A DNA stretch of 64,000 bases from Coprobacillus cateniformis (GTDB lineage Bacteria > Bacillota_I > Bacilli_A > Erysipelotrichales > Coprobacillaceae): assembly GCF_009767585.1 (NCBI RefSeq), contig NZ_WSNW01000001.1, positions 2,812,041 through 2,876,040 of the forward strand, given 5' to 3'. Positions within the stretch are counted from its first letter, which is position 1. Each line of letters begins with the position of its first letter. The notes under the pieces are model-generated. The model saw only the letters and a program-made list of their open reading frames with translations, searched no databases and was not told the DNA's origin. Shown here in pieces: positions 9,273 to 17,884 of this stretch. The translations under genes and the position numbers were made by a program.

Positions 9273-9281
9273 ATTATATCA
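9273..9281 (-). promoter_or_regulatory. Extended -10 promoter of the toxin mRNA
   Basis: Read on the minus strand this is TGATATAAT, a consensus extended -10 element, which would start RNA near 9266 and give a leader of about 70 nt. No good -35 box is seen, as is usual for extended -10 promoters. Confidence 0.5.
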
Positions 9282-9351
9282 TATTTAAATACTATAGGCT
9301 ACTTTTTGTAGTCTTTTATTATATCAAAAGTAAAAATAAAAGGAGATAATT

Positions 9352-9666
9352 ATGTATAACATATTTAGAAAAAGAAAGAAGAAAAAAGATACTTGTAATG
9401 AAAAGGAACAATTAATCATAGATGAGTTTTATTTAACACATCCTGAAATAAAAGAAATGAAACTTATTGAACAAAGATATTTCTATGATAAAACGTGGCA
9501 GTTTACATTATCTAATGGAGAATGCTTTACAGTTGTTCGTAATGATATTGAATCATTAGAAAGTTTCTGTAAAACTATAACAGATTTAAAAAATTCTAAC
9601 AAAACTGAACTATCAAAAGAATTACTATGCAGTTTAGATGAAAAAGATAAAATCTATTATGATTAA
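9352..9666 (+). CDS. Small basic/acidic cytoplasmic protein of unknown function
   Basis: A 104-residue protein with AGGAG 8 bases before the ATG. The N-terminus is very basic (KRKKKKD) and the rest forms a compact alpha/beta-like fold with no membrane segment or signal peptide. It lies 21 bases upstream of the VirD4/HerA-like ATPase gene and is probably co-transcribed with it, so it may be an accessory factor of DNA transfer. I recognise no family. Confidence 0.7.
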   Translation: MYNIFRKRKKKKDTCNEKEQLIIDEFYLTHPEIKEMKLIEQRYFYDKTWQFTLSNGECFTVVRNDIESLESFCKTITDLKNSNKTELSKELLCSLDEKDKIYYD

Positions 9667-9687
9667 GAAATATAGGAGGTAGAAGGA

Positions 9688-11898
9688 ATGTTATATCAGA
9701 TATTACCAAGAAAGTCATATCAATTTAATCAGGAGAAAATGAATATGTTCTTTAAGACAATTGCATCTGTTAAGAATAAATTTTCTTGGAAAAGTATAAT
9801 CCAAAATTTTCAAATGCATTATATAATTGATTGTACTGAAGATGATAAACTTAATTTTTATATTGATATAGAAGATAATTTAAATCACGAAGTTATTATA
9901 AATGCTCTTCATGTTTTGTTGGGTGAACAAGCTGATATATTTGTTGCTAAAGAGAAGCTGCAATCACATGATACTGTTAATACTCTTTATTTAAATAATG
10001 ATCATAAAATTGGAGATAAGCCCAGACTGGCAACATATTGTAATGATTCTATTTTTATGAATATTTTGGGAATGATGCAACCAAGAACACGAATAGATAT
10101 TAGTTTTAAAGTCGTTAAAGCATCCATGAACAATAAAAACAATGTTTTTATGAGTAGAATGGCTACAGATGTTTTAATTGAACTTATGATCCATGTATCA
10201 GGACATACAAAATACTCCAGAACAAAAGTTAAAAATATTTCAGATAGTATATCATCACTGACTGCTTCATCAGAACAGTTATGGACAAAATATAAATATG
10301 ACATAAGACCAATTAAACTTACTGGCAGTGAAGCAATGAATTTTATACAGATACCGACTTTAAATAAAAAAGATGATCTTACATTAAATAGGATTCATCA
10401 TTTGCTCCCAGGTCAAGTTACACTTAAAGATAATGAATTTGCAACTGGTATCTATACTGGAACATTGTATCACCCTATACAAAATGAAAGGAAAACGTAT
10501 ATTGATATTGATCATATTCGTAAACATGCTTTGGTTACTGGAACAACTGGATCAGGAAAATCTGCTGAAATAGAAGAATGGATAGATCAGATACTTTATG
10601 ATCAGGTAACTGGAAAGGATAATATAGGGTTTACATTTATAGATCCTCTTGAAACATCAGCTTTAGGTGTTATTGATAAAATTTTAAAATTAAAAGATGA
10701 TGGATATGATATTAATAAACTCTTAAAAAAAGTTAGATATGTAGATCTTTCAGCTGATGATTATATTTTTCCAATGGCGTTATTAAATCCTTCAACTGAT
10801 TCTACAGAAACATTAGATTTCTTTAAATCATTATACGGAGATCTGAATACTATCCAGGTAGACAGAATGCTCACTTCAGCGATTAAATCATTATTGCTAG
10901 ACGATGAAGAGCATTCTGTTTTTGATATTGAAAAGATCTTTAATTCAGGAGATTCAACTTTTAGAGATCGTCTGTTAAATAAGATTTCTAGAAATATCTA
11001 TGCTGAAGATGAAATTAACTTTTTAAAGAACACTAAATTTAATCAGTCGATTGCTGATCCGATATTAAATCGTTTAGCATCATTTAAGAATTCAGAGAAA
11101 AAGAAATTGATGTTTTCTTTGACAAGCCAATATGATGCTTTAAAGGATATAAGAAAATGGATGGATGAGGGATATATCATATTGCTTAACTTAAAATCTA
11201 TGAGTGATTTTGATATTAAGGTTATCTGTGGATATTTAACTACACAATATTATTTAGAAGCCAAGAAAAGACCTGACTTTTCAAAGTTGCATCTATTGCT
11301 TGTTGATGAAAGTCACAAGATACAGATGCCTATTTTTCCAAAAGTAGTTGCTGAATTAAGAAAGTCAGGTTTATCATTAACACTTATTACACAGTTACTT
11401 GAGCAATTCTCTCCTGACTACTCAGAACAACTTATTGGTAATATAAATACGATCATATCATTTAAGCAGAAAGCAAGAGCTGCAATGGAACTGCAAAGAA
11501 GAATACCATCTCAAGATGTCAGTAAAAATGATCTTATGCAATTACCATCAATGGTAGGCTATTTATCAATGGAAGAACAAGGAAAAGAGAGAAGTATTCT
11601 TATTAAGGCTAAACCACCATATCGCTATACTAATGGGAAATTAGTGGATTATACTAATCCGTCTGAAGTACAAAAGAACTTAGATAAAAATAGAAAATTT
11701 GCAAAAGAATTAATGGCTAGAGATTTTATGTCAAAAGCTGAAGCAGAAAAAATTGTATTTAAAGGACATGGCAGAAAAAAACATATTGAAGAAATCGAGA
11801 ACGAACTTTTAACAGAGGGTGATGCTCTTTTAAGCGTTCAGGATGGCGAAAAAACAAAAATAGAAATTAAAGGAGAAGAAACAACATGGGACGAATAA
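9688..11898 (+). CDS. VirD4/HerA-like conjugative ATPase
   Basis: A 736-residue protein with a poorly conserved N-terminal third and a P-loop domain. Walker A is GTTGSGKS at residues 285-292 and Walker B is LLLVDES at about 536-542, followed by LITQLLEQF, a sensor-type motif common in HerA/VirB4/VirD4 ATPases. With virB4 already present, this is most likely the coupling protein that brings the relaxosome to the channel. No N-terminal membrane helices are obvious, which is atypical for VirD4; the small membrane protein encoded next could supply them. The start has AGGAGG 12 bases upstream. Confidence 0.8.
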   Translation: MLYQILPRKSYQFNQEKMNMFFKTIASVKNKFSWKSIIQNFQMHYIIDCTEDDKLNFYIDIEDNLNHEVIINALHVLLGEQADIFVAKEKLQSHDTVNTLYLNNDHKIGDKPRLATYCNDSIFMNILGMMQPRTRIDISFKVVKASMNNKNNVFMSRMATDVLIELMIHVSGHTKYSRTKVKNISDSISSLTASSEQLWTKYKYDIRPIKLTGSEAMNFIQIPTLNKKDDLTLNRIHHLLPGQVTLKDNEFATGIYTGTLYHPIQNERKTYIDIDHIRKHALVTGTTGSGKSAEIEEWIDQILYDQVTGKDNIGFTFIDPLETSALGVIDKILKLKDDGYDINKLLKKVRYVDLSADDYIFPMALLNPSTDSTETLDFFKSLYGDLNTIQVDRMLTSAIKSLLLDDEEHSVFDIEKIFNSGDSTFRDRLLNKISRNIYAEDEINFLKNTKFNQSIADPILNRLASFKNSEKKKLMFSLTSQYDALKDIRKWMDEGYIILLNLKSMSDFDIKVICGYLTTQYYLEAKKRPDFSKLHLLLVDESHKIQMPIFPKVVAELRKSGLSLTLITQLLEQFSPDYSEQLIGNINTIISFKQKARAAMELQRRIPSQDVSKNDLMQLPSMVGYLSMEEQGKERSILIKAKPPYRYTNGKLVDYTNPSEVQKNLDKNRKFAKELMARDFMSKAEAEKIVFKGHGRKKHIEEIENELLTEGDALLSVQDGEKTKIEIKGEETTWDE

Positions 11899-12341
11899 AA
11901 TACATCTTAAAAGGAATGAGATATCAGTTGATCAATCTTATTCCTTATAAATATAGAAGACCATTTATTTTATATTTTTCAATTTTAGGATTAGTAGGAT
12001 ATTATAATTTTGCAATGTATATATCTTTTTGCTTTACTGGTGGAAAGAATACATACTTAGTAATCATTGGCGATACAGTATCATATGTTATGGATATGTT
12101 TATAAACTTTAAAAATAAGGGACTTCTAATTTTGGTAATAATAGCTGTGTTTGCTTGGATTACATATAAATACTGTATAAGAGATGAAAAATCAGATAGA
12201 AATAATCAACAAGAAAATCAATCTAAAGAAACATATCATAATCATAGTTGGTATTATCAGATTAATTCAATGATCAGTTTTGTATATGCTCTTATAACTA
12301 TATTAACAATTATTTTTATAGTTGGTGGTTTACATGGGTAA
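11886..12341 (+). CDS. Membrane protein of unknown function (three helices)
   Basis: A 151-residue protein whose ATG lies inside the end of the ATPase gene (13-base overlap), so it is translated with it. Hydrophobic segments at about residues 25-50, 75-95 and 128-148 are separated by a hydrophilic region rich in Asn and Gln at about 98-122. The coupling suggests it is the membrane partner of the ATPase, an inference from gene order. No known family is recognised. Confidence 0.7.
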   Translation: MGRIKYILKGMRYQLINLIPYKYRRPFILYFSILGLVGYYNFAMYISFCFTGGKNTYLVIIGDTVSYVMDMFINFKNKGLLILVIIAVFAWITYKYCIRDEKSDRNNQQENQSKETYHNHSWYYQINSMISFVYALITILTIIFIVGGLHG

Positions 12342-13170
12342 TAGAAATTATCCTAAGATAGACTCTAGAGATATGGAACTATTTCAAAGAATCAATAAAC
12401 ATGGTTTTGTGGATATGTATTATATCTACAAATTTTATAAAACTGATTGTAAACCAAGAACTGTTACAGATAGAATTAATCAGCTTATTCATCATAGATA
12501 TTTGTTTGAGAAGAAAACATTTATACCACCAGAATATTCATCAACCAATATGAAAGCATATAAAATTATTGGCTTGGGTGTAATGGCTCAAAGATTACTC
12601 GATGGAGCAGATGTCATCGTTCATGATTATAATAGTATTCTTAAAAATGCTTCTCCATATAGAATGTATCATCAAGTCCAATTAACAACTGTATGTGATA
12701 CAATTCAATTAGGTTATAAAAATGGGAATAGTAATTTTGAACTTTTTCAGATATTAAATGAAAAGGAATCTTATTTGGAATCGGTTGGTAACATGCCTGA
12801 TGCAGCTTTGTTGTTTAGGCAAAAAAATGGATCTCCAGGATGTGTTATTGTTTTTGTAGAACTTGAAAGAAGCTATGCAAGTATGGAGCGTATTTCTAGC
12901 AAAATGATCAATTACTTTTTTTCATTTTCAAACAATGATTATGGAAAAATGTGGGGATTACCAATTATAAGTTATCGTGTTTTATATGTTGCACAAACCA
13001 ATAGTCAATATAATGTTTTAAAAGAGAAAATAACACTCTCAGATAATCATAAAGAAATGAATGTTTTGATTACTAGGTATAGTGATATTATATCTCATCC
13101 ATTAGAAGATATTTATTATGATTTTAATGCTGATCAACAAATAAAATTACTTGGAAATATGGCTAATTAA
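12334..13170 (+). CDS. Replication-relaxation family protein (candidate relaxosome component)
   Basis: A protein of about 278 residues. The N-terminal 100 residues look like a winged helix; then comes a PD-(D/E)xK-like core with PDAALLF and a VFVELERS strand near residues 155-185. This matches the replication-relaxation (Replic_Relax) family found in conjugative elements of Firmicutes. I chose ATG 12334, which overlaps the previous gene by 8 bases and has GGTGG upstream; TTG 12322 is an alternative. No conventional HUH relaxase is visible in the window, so this protein may nick or mark oriT; the adjoining non-coding repeats fit that idea. Confidence 0.68.
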   Translation: MGNRNYPKIDSRDMELFQRINKHGFVDMYYIYKFYKTDCKPRTVTDRINQLIHHRYLFEKKTFIPPEYSSTNMKAYKIIGLGVMAQRLLDGADVIVHDYNSILKNASPYRMYHQVQLTTVCDTIQLGYKNGNSNFELFQILNEKESYLESVGNMPDAALLFRQKNGSPGCVIVFVELERSYASMERISSKMINYFFSFSNNDYGKMWGLPIISYRVLYVAQTNSQYNVLKEKITLSDNHKEMNVLITRYSDIISHPLEDIYYDFNADQQIKLLGNMAN

Positions 13171-13500
13171 GGTATGGTTTTTAATATGGTTTGACTATGG
13201 CTTGGCTATCTCACTACTACGATACTTAAAACCATAGCAAAATCTATGTATATCAATACTTTCCAAGAGATTAAGAAAAATTAATACCGTAAACTACTAT
13301 ATAATTTATATCCTTATTATATATTAACTGAGATAACCCACCATATGGACTAAATAAAAACGCTAACCATATAAAATATATACCAATACTTAATACTACT
13401 TAAATAACTTAATAATACTAATTAATACTTATAATGATATATAGATAATACTAATATAATATGATAAAATACCTTTAGAAACTGTTGGAGGTAAGAATAA
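13171..13500. other. AT-rich non-coding region with repeats, candidate oriT or control region
   Basis: This 330-base gap holds no gene. Near its left end TATGGTTTT (13173-13181) and AAAACCATA (13228-13236) form a 9-bp inverted repeat, and TATGG recurs at about 13185 and 13196. From about 13385 to 13465 the motif AATACT or TAATACT recurs at least five times at irregular spacing. The repeats next to a replication-relaxation gene resemble a relaxosome binding site, but no nic site can be recognised. Confidence 0.4.
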
Positions 13501-14247
13501 GTGAAAATACCCAAAATAACAAAAGAACCTATAAATACATTGTTGTCAATTCTTCCTGGAGGAAATGGATTAGGAAGTGCTGATAAATTAATTTTTATTT
13601 TTTTGTTAATTGATATTTATCAATTAATTACTCATAATAAAATAATTGATTTATTTTCTGAAAATGTGAAAACTAATATCAATTCTATTTTTAGCTTTAA
13701 AGCGTTAGATATATTTGCATCAATAGTAATTTTGCTGATGTTAATGTTTTGGGGAATATATGGGATAGCAATGATAATTGATAAGATTAAATTTTTGGAA
13801 AATAGAACATGGTATATTACATATGGAGAATTTAAATATTTTGCAGAAAGTATGACAACATACTTTGTATTATTTTTTATGATATATATATGTAATCATG
13901 GGGTAGATATGTCGTGGCTTAAACAATATGAGATGAGTTGGACATCTGCGTTTAATATATTAAAATGGTGTATAGTTGGTATGTTGATTGTTGCATCAAT
14001 TTTAAGTGTTATGCAAGCAATATTTATTAGAAAATACAATACAAATGAAAATGAGAAAACATACAGAGAAGAAATAGCTGAAAATGTATTGTTGAAGTTT
14101 AAAGACAAGATGAAAACTGATAAAGAATTGGATTATATAGATGAAAAAACTAAAGCATTAAATCTGATTAAAGCTGAAATAGAATTATTAGAGTTGAATG
14201 TAAATATTGAAAATATTGAAAAAAACATGAAGAAAAGAATTAGATAA
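13501..14247 (+). CDS. Membrane protein with C-terminal coiled coil, unknown function
   Basis: A 248-residue protein starting at GTG 13501, with GGAGG 10 bases upstream. Hydrophobic segments lie at about residues 30-45, 70-95, 118-135 and 155-178. The last 60 residues are a charged helix, probably a coiled coil, in the cytoplasm. A single-gene unit, it has its own leader and a hairpin terminator at its stop. It lies between transfer genes and the methyltransferase, where elements often keep cargo such as exclusion or defence genes. I recognise no family and assign no function. Confidence 0.65.
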   Translation: MKIPKITKEPINTLLSILPGGNGLGSADKLIFIFLLIDIYQLITHNKIIDLFSENVKTNINSIFSFKALDIFASIVILLMLMFWGIYGIAMIIDKIKFLENRTWYITYGEFKYFAESMTTYFVLFFMIYICNHGVDMSWLKQYEMSWTSAFNILKWCIVGMLIVASILSVMQAIFIRKYNTNENEKTYREEIAENVLLKFKDKMKTDKELDYIDEKTKALNLIKAEIELLELNVNIENIEKNMKKRIR

Positions 14248-14271
14248 TGTACCAGTTACTGGTACATTATC
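14243..14271 (+). terminator. Terminator hairpin, near copy of the one at 8981
   Basis: A perfect 13-bp stem (14243-14255 with 14259-14271) with a TTA loop includes the stop codon of the membrane protein gene. It shares the AATGTACCAG arm with the hairpin at 8981-9003. The T-run is weak, so it could also be a protein or RNA recognition site. Confidence 0.55.
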
Positions 14272-14390
14272 TATAAATCTTTACATAATATGACTGTTAT
14301 TAAAAGAAATGGAGAGAGTAATTTAGTATGGATTAAAAATGAAATTTCATTACTTTTCTTAAAATCAAGTCTTATATTTAAATTTATCTT

Positions 14391-14399
14391 TGATATAAT
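14391..14399 (+). promoter_or_regulatory. Extended -10 promoter for the methyltransferase gene
   Basis: TGATATAAT is a consensus extended -10 element. It lies about 40 bases upstream of the methyltransferase start and would give the gene its own transcript. The -35 region is poor. Confidence 0.5.
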
Positions 14400-14438
14400 A
14401 TCTTACAGATAGCTATTCAAAATAAAAAATATAAGAGG

Positions 14439-15137
14439 GTGATTAAAGAAGTTAAATTAAATTCAATAATCTTAGGTGATGCCTATGAAGTTATTAAAAA
14501 AATAGATTCTAAATCAATAGATCTTATTGTTACTGATCCACCATATTTAATTAGTAAAGGTAGTAGTGGTAATGGCAGAATTTCAAAACAGATGTTAAAA
14601 TTAACTAATGAATTACAAGATTCGGATGTTGCAAATGGTATCAAGTTAGATATTCTTGATGAATTCATGAGAATTATGAAAAAACCAAATATATACATAT
14701 GGTGTAATAAGAAACAAATTTTACCATACTTAAACTACTTTGTAGGTATTCATAAATGTTCTTTTGAAATACTTACATGGATTAAAACTAACCCAATACC
14801 TACTTGTGGTAGGAATTATATGAATGATAAAGAATACTGCTTATATTTTAGAAAGGGTATTTCACTTCATACAACATATCAGACTGGTAAAACGTACTGG
14901 ATCACTCCCACAAATGTGAAAGATAAGAAATTGTATGGGCATCCTACTATTAAACCAATAGATATCATTAAAACCCTGATCCAAAATTCAAGTGCACCTG
15001 GTGATGTGGTATTTGATTGTTTTCTTGGATCTGGTACTACTGCAGTTGCATCAAAAGAATTGGAACGTAACTATATTGGTATTGAAAAAAATTCAGATTA
15101 TTATGAAATAACATTGCAGAGGTTATTGTCTTGTTAA
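14439..15137 (+). CDS. Orphan DNA methyltransferase (N4-cytosine/N6-adenine type)
   Basis: A 232-residue protein. DPPY at residues 33-36 is the catalytic motif IV, and FLGSGTT from about residue 195 is the AdoMet-binding motif I. This order is that of the beta class of amino-methyltransferases. There is no restriction endonuclease or specificity gene nearby, so it is solitary and may protect the incoming element from host restriction or mark its own DNA. The GTG start is the only reasonable one in frame, although the purine-rich AAGAGG abuts it unusually closely. Confidence 0.9.
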   Translation: MIKEVKLNSIILGDAYEVIKKIDSKSIDLIVTDPPYLISKGSSGNGRISKQMLKLTNELQDSDVANGIKLDILDEFMRIMKKPNIYIWCNKKQILPYLNYFVGIHKCSFEILTWIKTNPIPTCGRNYMNDKEYCLYFRKGISLHTTYQTGKTYWITPTNVKDKKLYGHPTIKPIDIIKTLIQNSSAPGDVVFDCFLGSGTTAVASKELERNYIGIEKNSDYYEITLQRLLSC

Positions 15138-15192
15138 AACTTGCTTTATTAATGAAGTTATGATATTATATGTTTGTTGAAAGATGAAAGGT

Positions 15193-15222
15193 GTCTCAAG
15201 TGTATACTTGAGGCATTTTTTT
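15193..15222 (+). terminator. Rho-independent terminator after the methyltransferase
   Basis: A stem of 9 pairs with one G-U (15193-15201 with 15206-15214), a 4-base loop and a T-run at 15216-15222. It separates the methyltransferase from the recombinase gene. Confidence 0.85.
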
Positions 15223-15297
15223 ATTTTCTGAAATAACTCCCACAGACATTCTAATATTTTTCTATAATGTTAGAGGCAATTATCGGTAGGAGGAAAA

Positions 15298-16626
15298 ATG
15301 AGGAAAATAAGTAACAATATAGGATTAGATGATTGTAGTAAAAAATTAAGAATAGCAGTTTATTGTAGAGTATCAAGTCGAGAGCAAGCATTGTATGGAT
15401 ATGGGATAGATGCTCAAAAAAGTAAAATAGATGCTTATCTATCATTGTTTGATGTCGAGGTTGAGGAAGTTAATTATTATATTGATGAGGGAATAAGTGC
15501 TAAAAATCTTAATCGACCTGAAGTAAAGAGATTAATTAAAGATGTTAAAGAAGATAAAGTAGACGCAATATATATTTATAAATTAGATCGATTAAGTAGG
15601 TCAGTTATTGATATATATAATATGATTGAAATGCTGATTGATCATAAATGTAATTTAGTTGCAGTTATGGATAACATAGATATCAATTCAGCTAATGGAC
15701 GTTTGTTTGTTGGAATATTAGCAATTATTGCACAGTGGGAACGTGAGACAATTATAGAAAGAACTAATGATGGTTTAGAAGAAATGGTCCGACAAGGAAA
15801 GTGGCCATATGCTTCTAAACCATTTGGTTATAATAAAAATGAAGATCTCATATTAAGTGTAAATGAAGAAGAAAAGAAAATATTGTATGACATTGTAGTT
15901 CAAATAAAAAGTGGAATGACAATAAAAGAAGTTGAAAGGTATTTATTAAAAGAATATGATATTACGATGTCATCATTACAAATAAGAAAAATGCTAAAGA
16001 GAGAATGGTATTATGGTTTGTTCCATTACAAAGGAAAAACTTATACAAATATATGTCCTAAAATTTATAATGAAGAAGATGCTGAAGAAATACAAAAAAT
16101 GATTTCAAAAAGGCATAGGGCAGATAATTATGATAGTAGATACTATTTTAGAAATAAAATCAAATGTGTATGTGGTGAAATACTTGATTTGAGTAGTACA
16201 AAAAAAGGAAATAAGCAATATTTTTATTATGTATGCCCAAAGTGCAAAATGAGAATTAACCAGGATTATATTATTGAACAAAGTTTATATGCTATATCTT
16301 CAGAGGTTAGCCTTAAAGAGATAAAGAATAATACAAATAAGGCACTTAGGAAGTATCATAGCATCAATAGAAAAATTCAAGATATACATAATAAGTATAT
16401 AAATAATAAAATGGATCTAAATGTTTATTTAACATCACTTTATAGATTAGAGTATGATAAGAAAGAACAAATGGCCAAAATCAGCACTGATAAACTTATA
16501 GACTTTATAAGATGGGAACAAATGACAGACTTAGAGAGATGTAGTTTTGTTAATAATCATATTGCTAGAATCATTGTAGATGTTCATGCAAAGATAGTTG
16601 TTAAAATAGAATATATTCAAAAATAA
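15298..16626 (+). CDS. Large serine recombinase, element integrase
   Basis: A 442-residue protein. The resolvase domain (about 14-160) has the YCRVSS motif with catalytic Ser26, and the motifs KLDRLSR and E-R-T-x-x-G-L follow. A recombinase domain (about 175-275) precedes a zinc ribbon with CVC-G and CPKC near residues 298-325, and a C-terminal coiled coil. Large serine recombinases integrate and excise conjugative and phage elements by a 2-bp core exchange. The AGGAGG site is 5-6 bases before the ATG. Its place as the last gene before degenerate DNA marks the right end of the element. Confidence 0.95.
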   Translation: MRKISNNIGLDDCSKKLRIAVYCRVSSREQALYGYGIDAQKSKIDAYLSLFDVEVEEVNYYIDEGISAKNLNRPEVKRLIKDVKEDKVDAIYIYKLDRLSRSVIDIYNMIEMLIDHKCNLVAVMDNIDINSANGRLFVGILAIIAQWERETIIERTNDGLEEMVRQGKWPYASKPFGYNKNEDLILSVNEEEKKILYDIVVQIKSGMTIKEVERYLLKEYDITMSSLQIRKMLKREWYYGLFHYKGKTYTNICPKIYNEEDAEEIQKMISKRHRADNYDSRYYFRNKIKCVCGEILDLSSTKKGNKQYFYYVCPKCKMRINQDYIIEQSLYAISSEVSLKEIKNNTNKALRKYHSINRKIQDIHNKYINNKMDLNVYLTSLYRLEYDKKEQMAKISTDKLIDFIRWEQMTDLERCSFVNNHIARIIVDVHAKIVVKIEYIQK

Positions 16627-17119
16627 CTTTAAAATAAAGTCAAACTCGACTAGACAAATATTGAAATATTTTGTATACTGTATATGTAGTTAAAACAAAT
16701 TAAATAATGATAATTGCCAAAGTCTTTCAACGTGTATTACCATAATTATTATATATTTAATCTGTTCAGTTCGAGTTAATTAGCCATCATGGCACCAAGA
16801 TATAAATGAGCTTTAAAGATATTTCTTTAGAGCTTTTTATTTTGACAAAATAGAATTTTAGTGGTGTTAATGATGATTGTTTTAACTATTCTATAAACAG
16901 ATTTATTATATTTCTAAATGTTAAATTTTGTCGAGCAATATATTGGAGTAACTTTTTATTTTTTTTAAAGCTATAATTTATATATGTATGGAATGATTTA
17001 ACAATAAATAGATAATAAGCTATTGTTTGAAATATTAAATTTATCTCATAGTTAACTTTTATTATTCAGAAATAATCTAAATATTTTGTGGCTAAAGTCA
17101 AGAATTTGGGAGGAAATAT
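16627..17119. other. Non-coding junction after the integrase (candidate right end of the element)
   Basis: No gene is seen in these 490 bases. A terminator-like hairpin lies at 16809-16838. The attachment site of a large serine recombinase usually lies within a few hundred bases of its gene, so it is expected here, but its core is too short to identify without the left end or an empty site. Confidence 0.4.
16809..16838 (+). terminator. Hairpin with T-run downstream of the integrase
   Basis: A 10-pair stem with one G-U (16809-16818 with 16825-16834) and a 6-base loop, followed by TTTTTATTTT. It may end integrase transcription or belong to the host gene next to the insertion point. Confidence 0.65.
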
Positions 17120-17329
17120 ATAAATAAGAAAAATTTAATCAGATGTACAGTTTTTTTTAGTGTTTGCTTTATGGGTGTAGTGTCTGTTTTGGCTTATAAT
17201 CTTCTTATTGAAGAAACTTTTATACGCCTTAAAGATACACAAGTGATTATGAAGCATGATGAATCAGGAGATGAATTTTCAATTATACATACACAATATT
17301 GTGTAAATATAATTGTGAATTTGCTTTAA
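17120..17329 (+). pseudogene. Remnant of a small exported protein gene without a standard start codon
   Basis: A 70-codon frame with a strong GGGAGG site 6 bases upstream begins with ATA where ATG is expected. It then encodes NKKNL, a hydrophobic signal-like stretch and an acidic end. A single G-to-A change could have removed the start, or ATA may be used weakly. The frame stops at 17327-17329 and the protein (69 residues) is unlike anything I recognise. It lies in a tract of other broken frames, so decay is the simpler reading. Confidence 0.35.
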
Positions 17330-17682
17330 AAACAAACATAAAGTGAAGCTACTTTGTAGAACTACAAATTCTTTCAAATTGTAAAGGTATTTGAATGTTT
17401 AAAGCAATGTACATTCTTTGGGGATTATAATATATTTCTTGTTAAGCTTGTTTTCGATGTATATAATGTGTAACATTGATAAGATCTTTTTTCAATGTTT
17501 GGTAAAATAATTACATTATCGTATGTTGTATTTTTTGTTGCTTTATAGAATCCCTTCTTCTCTTATCTATTAATCATCCTATTACTGAAAATAAATCTAT
17601 GACTACAAACGAGAGTTCCTTTTATTATAATATCTGACTATTCATATGAAAGATGGTGATATAGGAAAAGAAGGAATCAAAA
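17330..17682. other. Degenerate intergenic tract
   Basis: Nothing convincing is seen. Short open stretches, for example about 35 codons ending near 17472, have codon use like coding DNA but no start or ribosome binding site, as in eroded genes. Confidence 0.3.
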
Positions 17683-17868
17683 TTGAAGCGTCTCATTACT
17701 ATTGCAGCAAATGCAACTGCTACGACTTCCAATGGTCAAAGTGTTGATTTTGAAAAGGAATTCAATTGTGATTTTGGAATAGAGGCCAATATTATTGATT
17801 CATTACAAAGGTCTAACACTATATCCAATAAAATACTATTTAAGATAATGGAGAATATCATCAAATAA
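17683..17868 (+). CDS. Short open frame of doubtful coding status
   Basis: A 61-codon frame from TTG 17683, with AAGGAA upstream. The product has no signal peptide, membrane segment or motif. Another frame over the same bases (ATG 17646) encodes a 33-residue Cys-rich peptide, so the true frame is uncertain. It lies among gene fragments and may itself be one. Confidence 0.25.
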   Translation: MKRLITIAANATATTSNGQSVDFEKEFNCDFGIEANIIDSLQRSNTISNKILFKIMENIIK

Positions 17869-17884
17869 TATAATTAGATAATAG

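Noticed and set aside
16760..16800. A tRNA-like 3' end (GTTCGAGTT and a following GGCACCA)
   Set aside because: The bases on both sides of the T-loop do not pair and no matching acceptor strand lies upstream, so it is not a tRNA or clear tRNA remnant.
17290..17305. A 16-base perfect palindrome (TACACAATATTGTGTA) resembling an NrdR box
   Set aside because: It is single, inside a decayed gene and far from nrdDG, while NrdR boxes come in pairs upstream of nrd genes.
17646..17747. A 33-codon Cys-rich frame ending in CSKCNCYDFQWSKC that looks like a modified-peptide precursor
   Set aside because: It has no ribosome binding site, lies among gene fragments and has no modification or export genes nearby.
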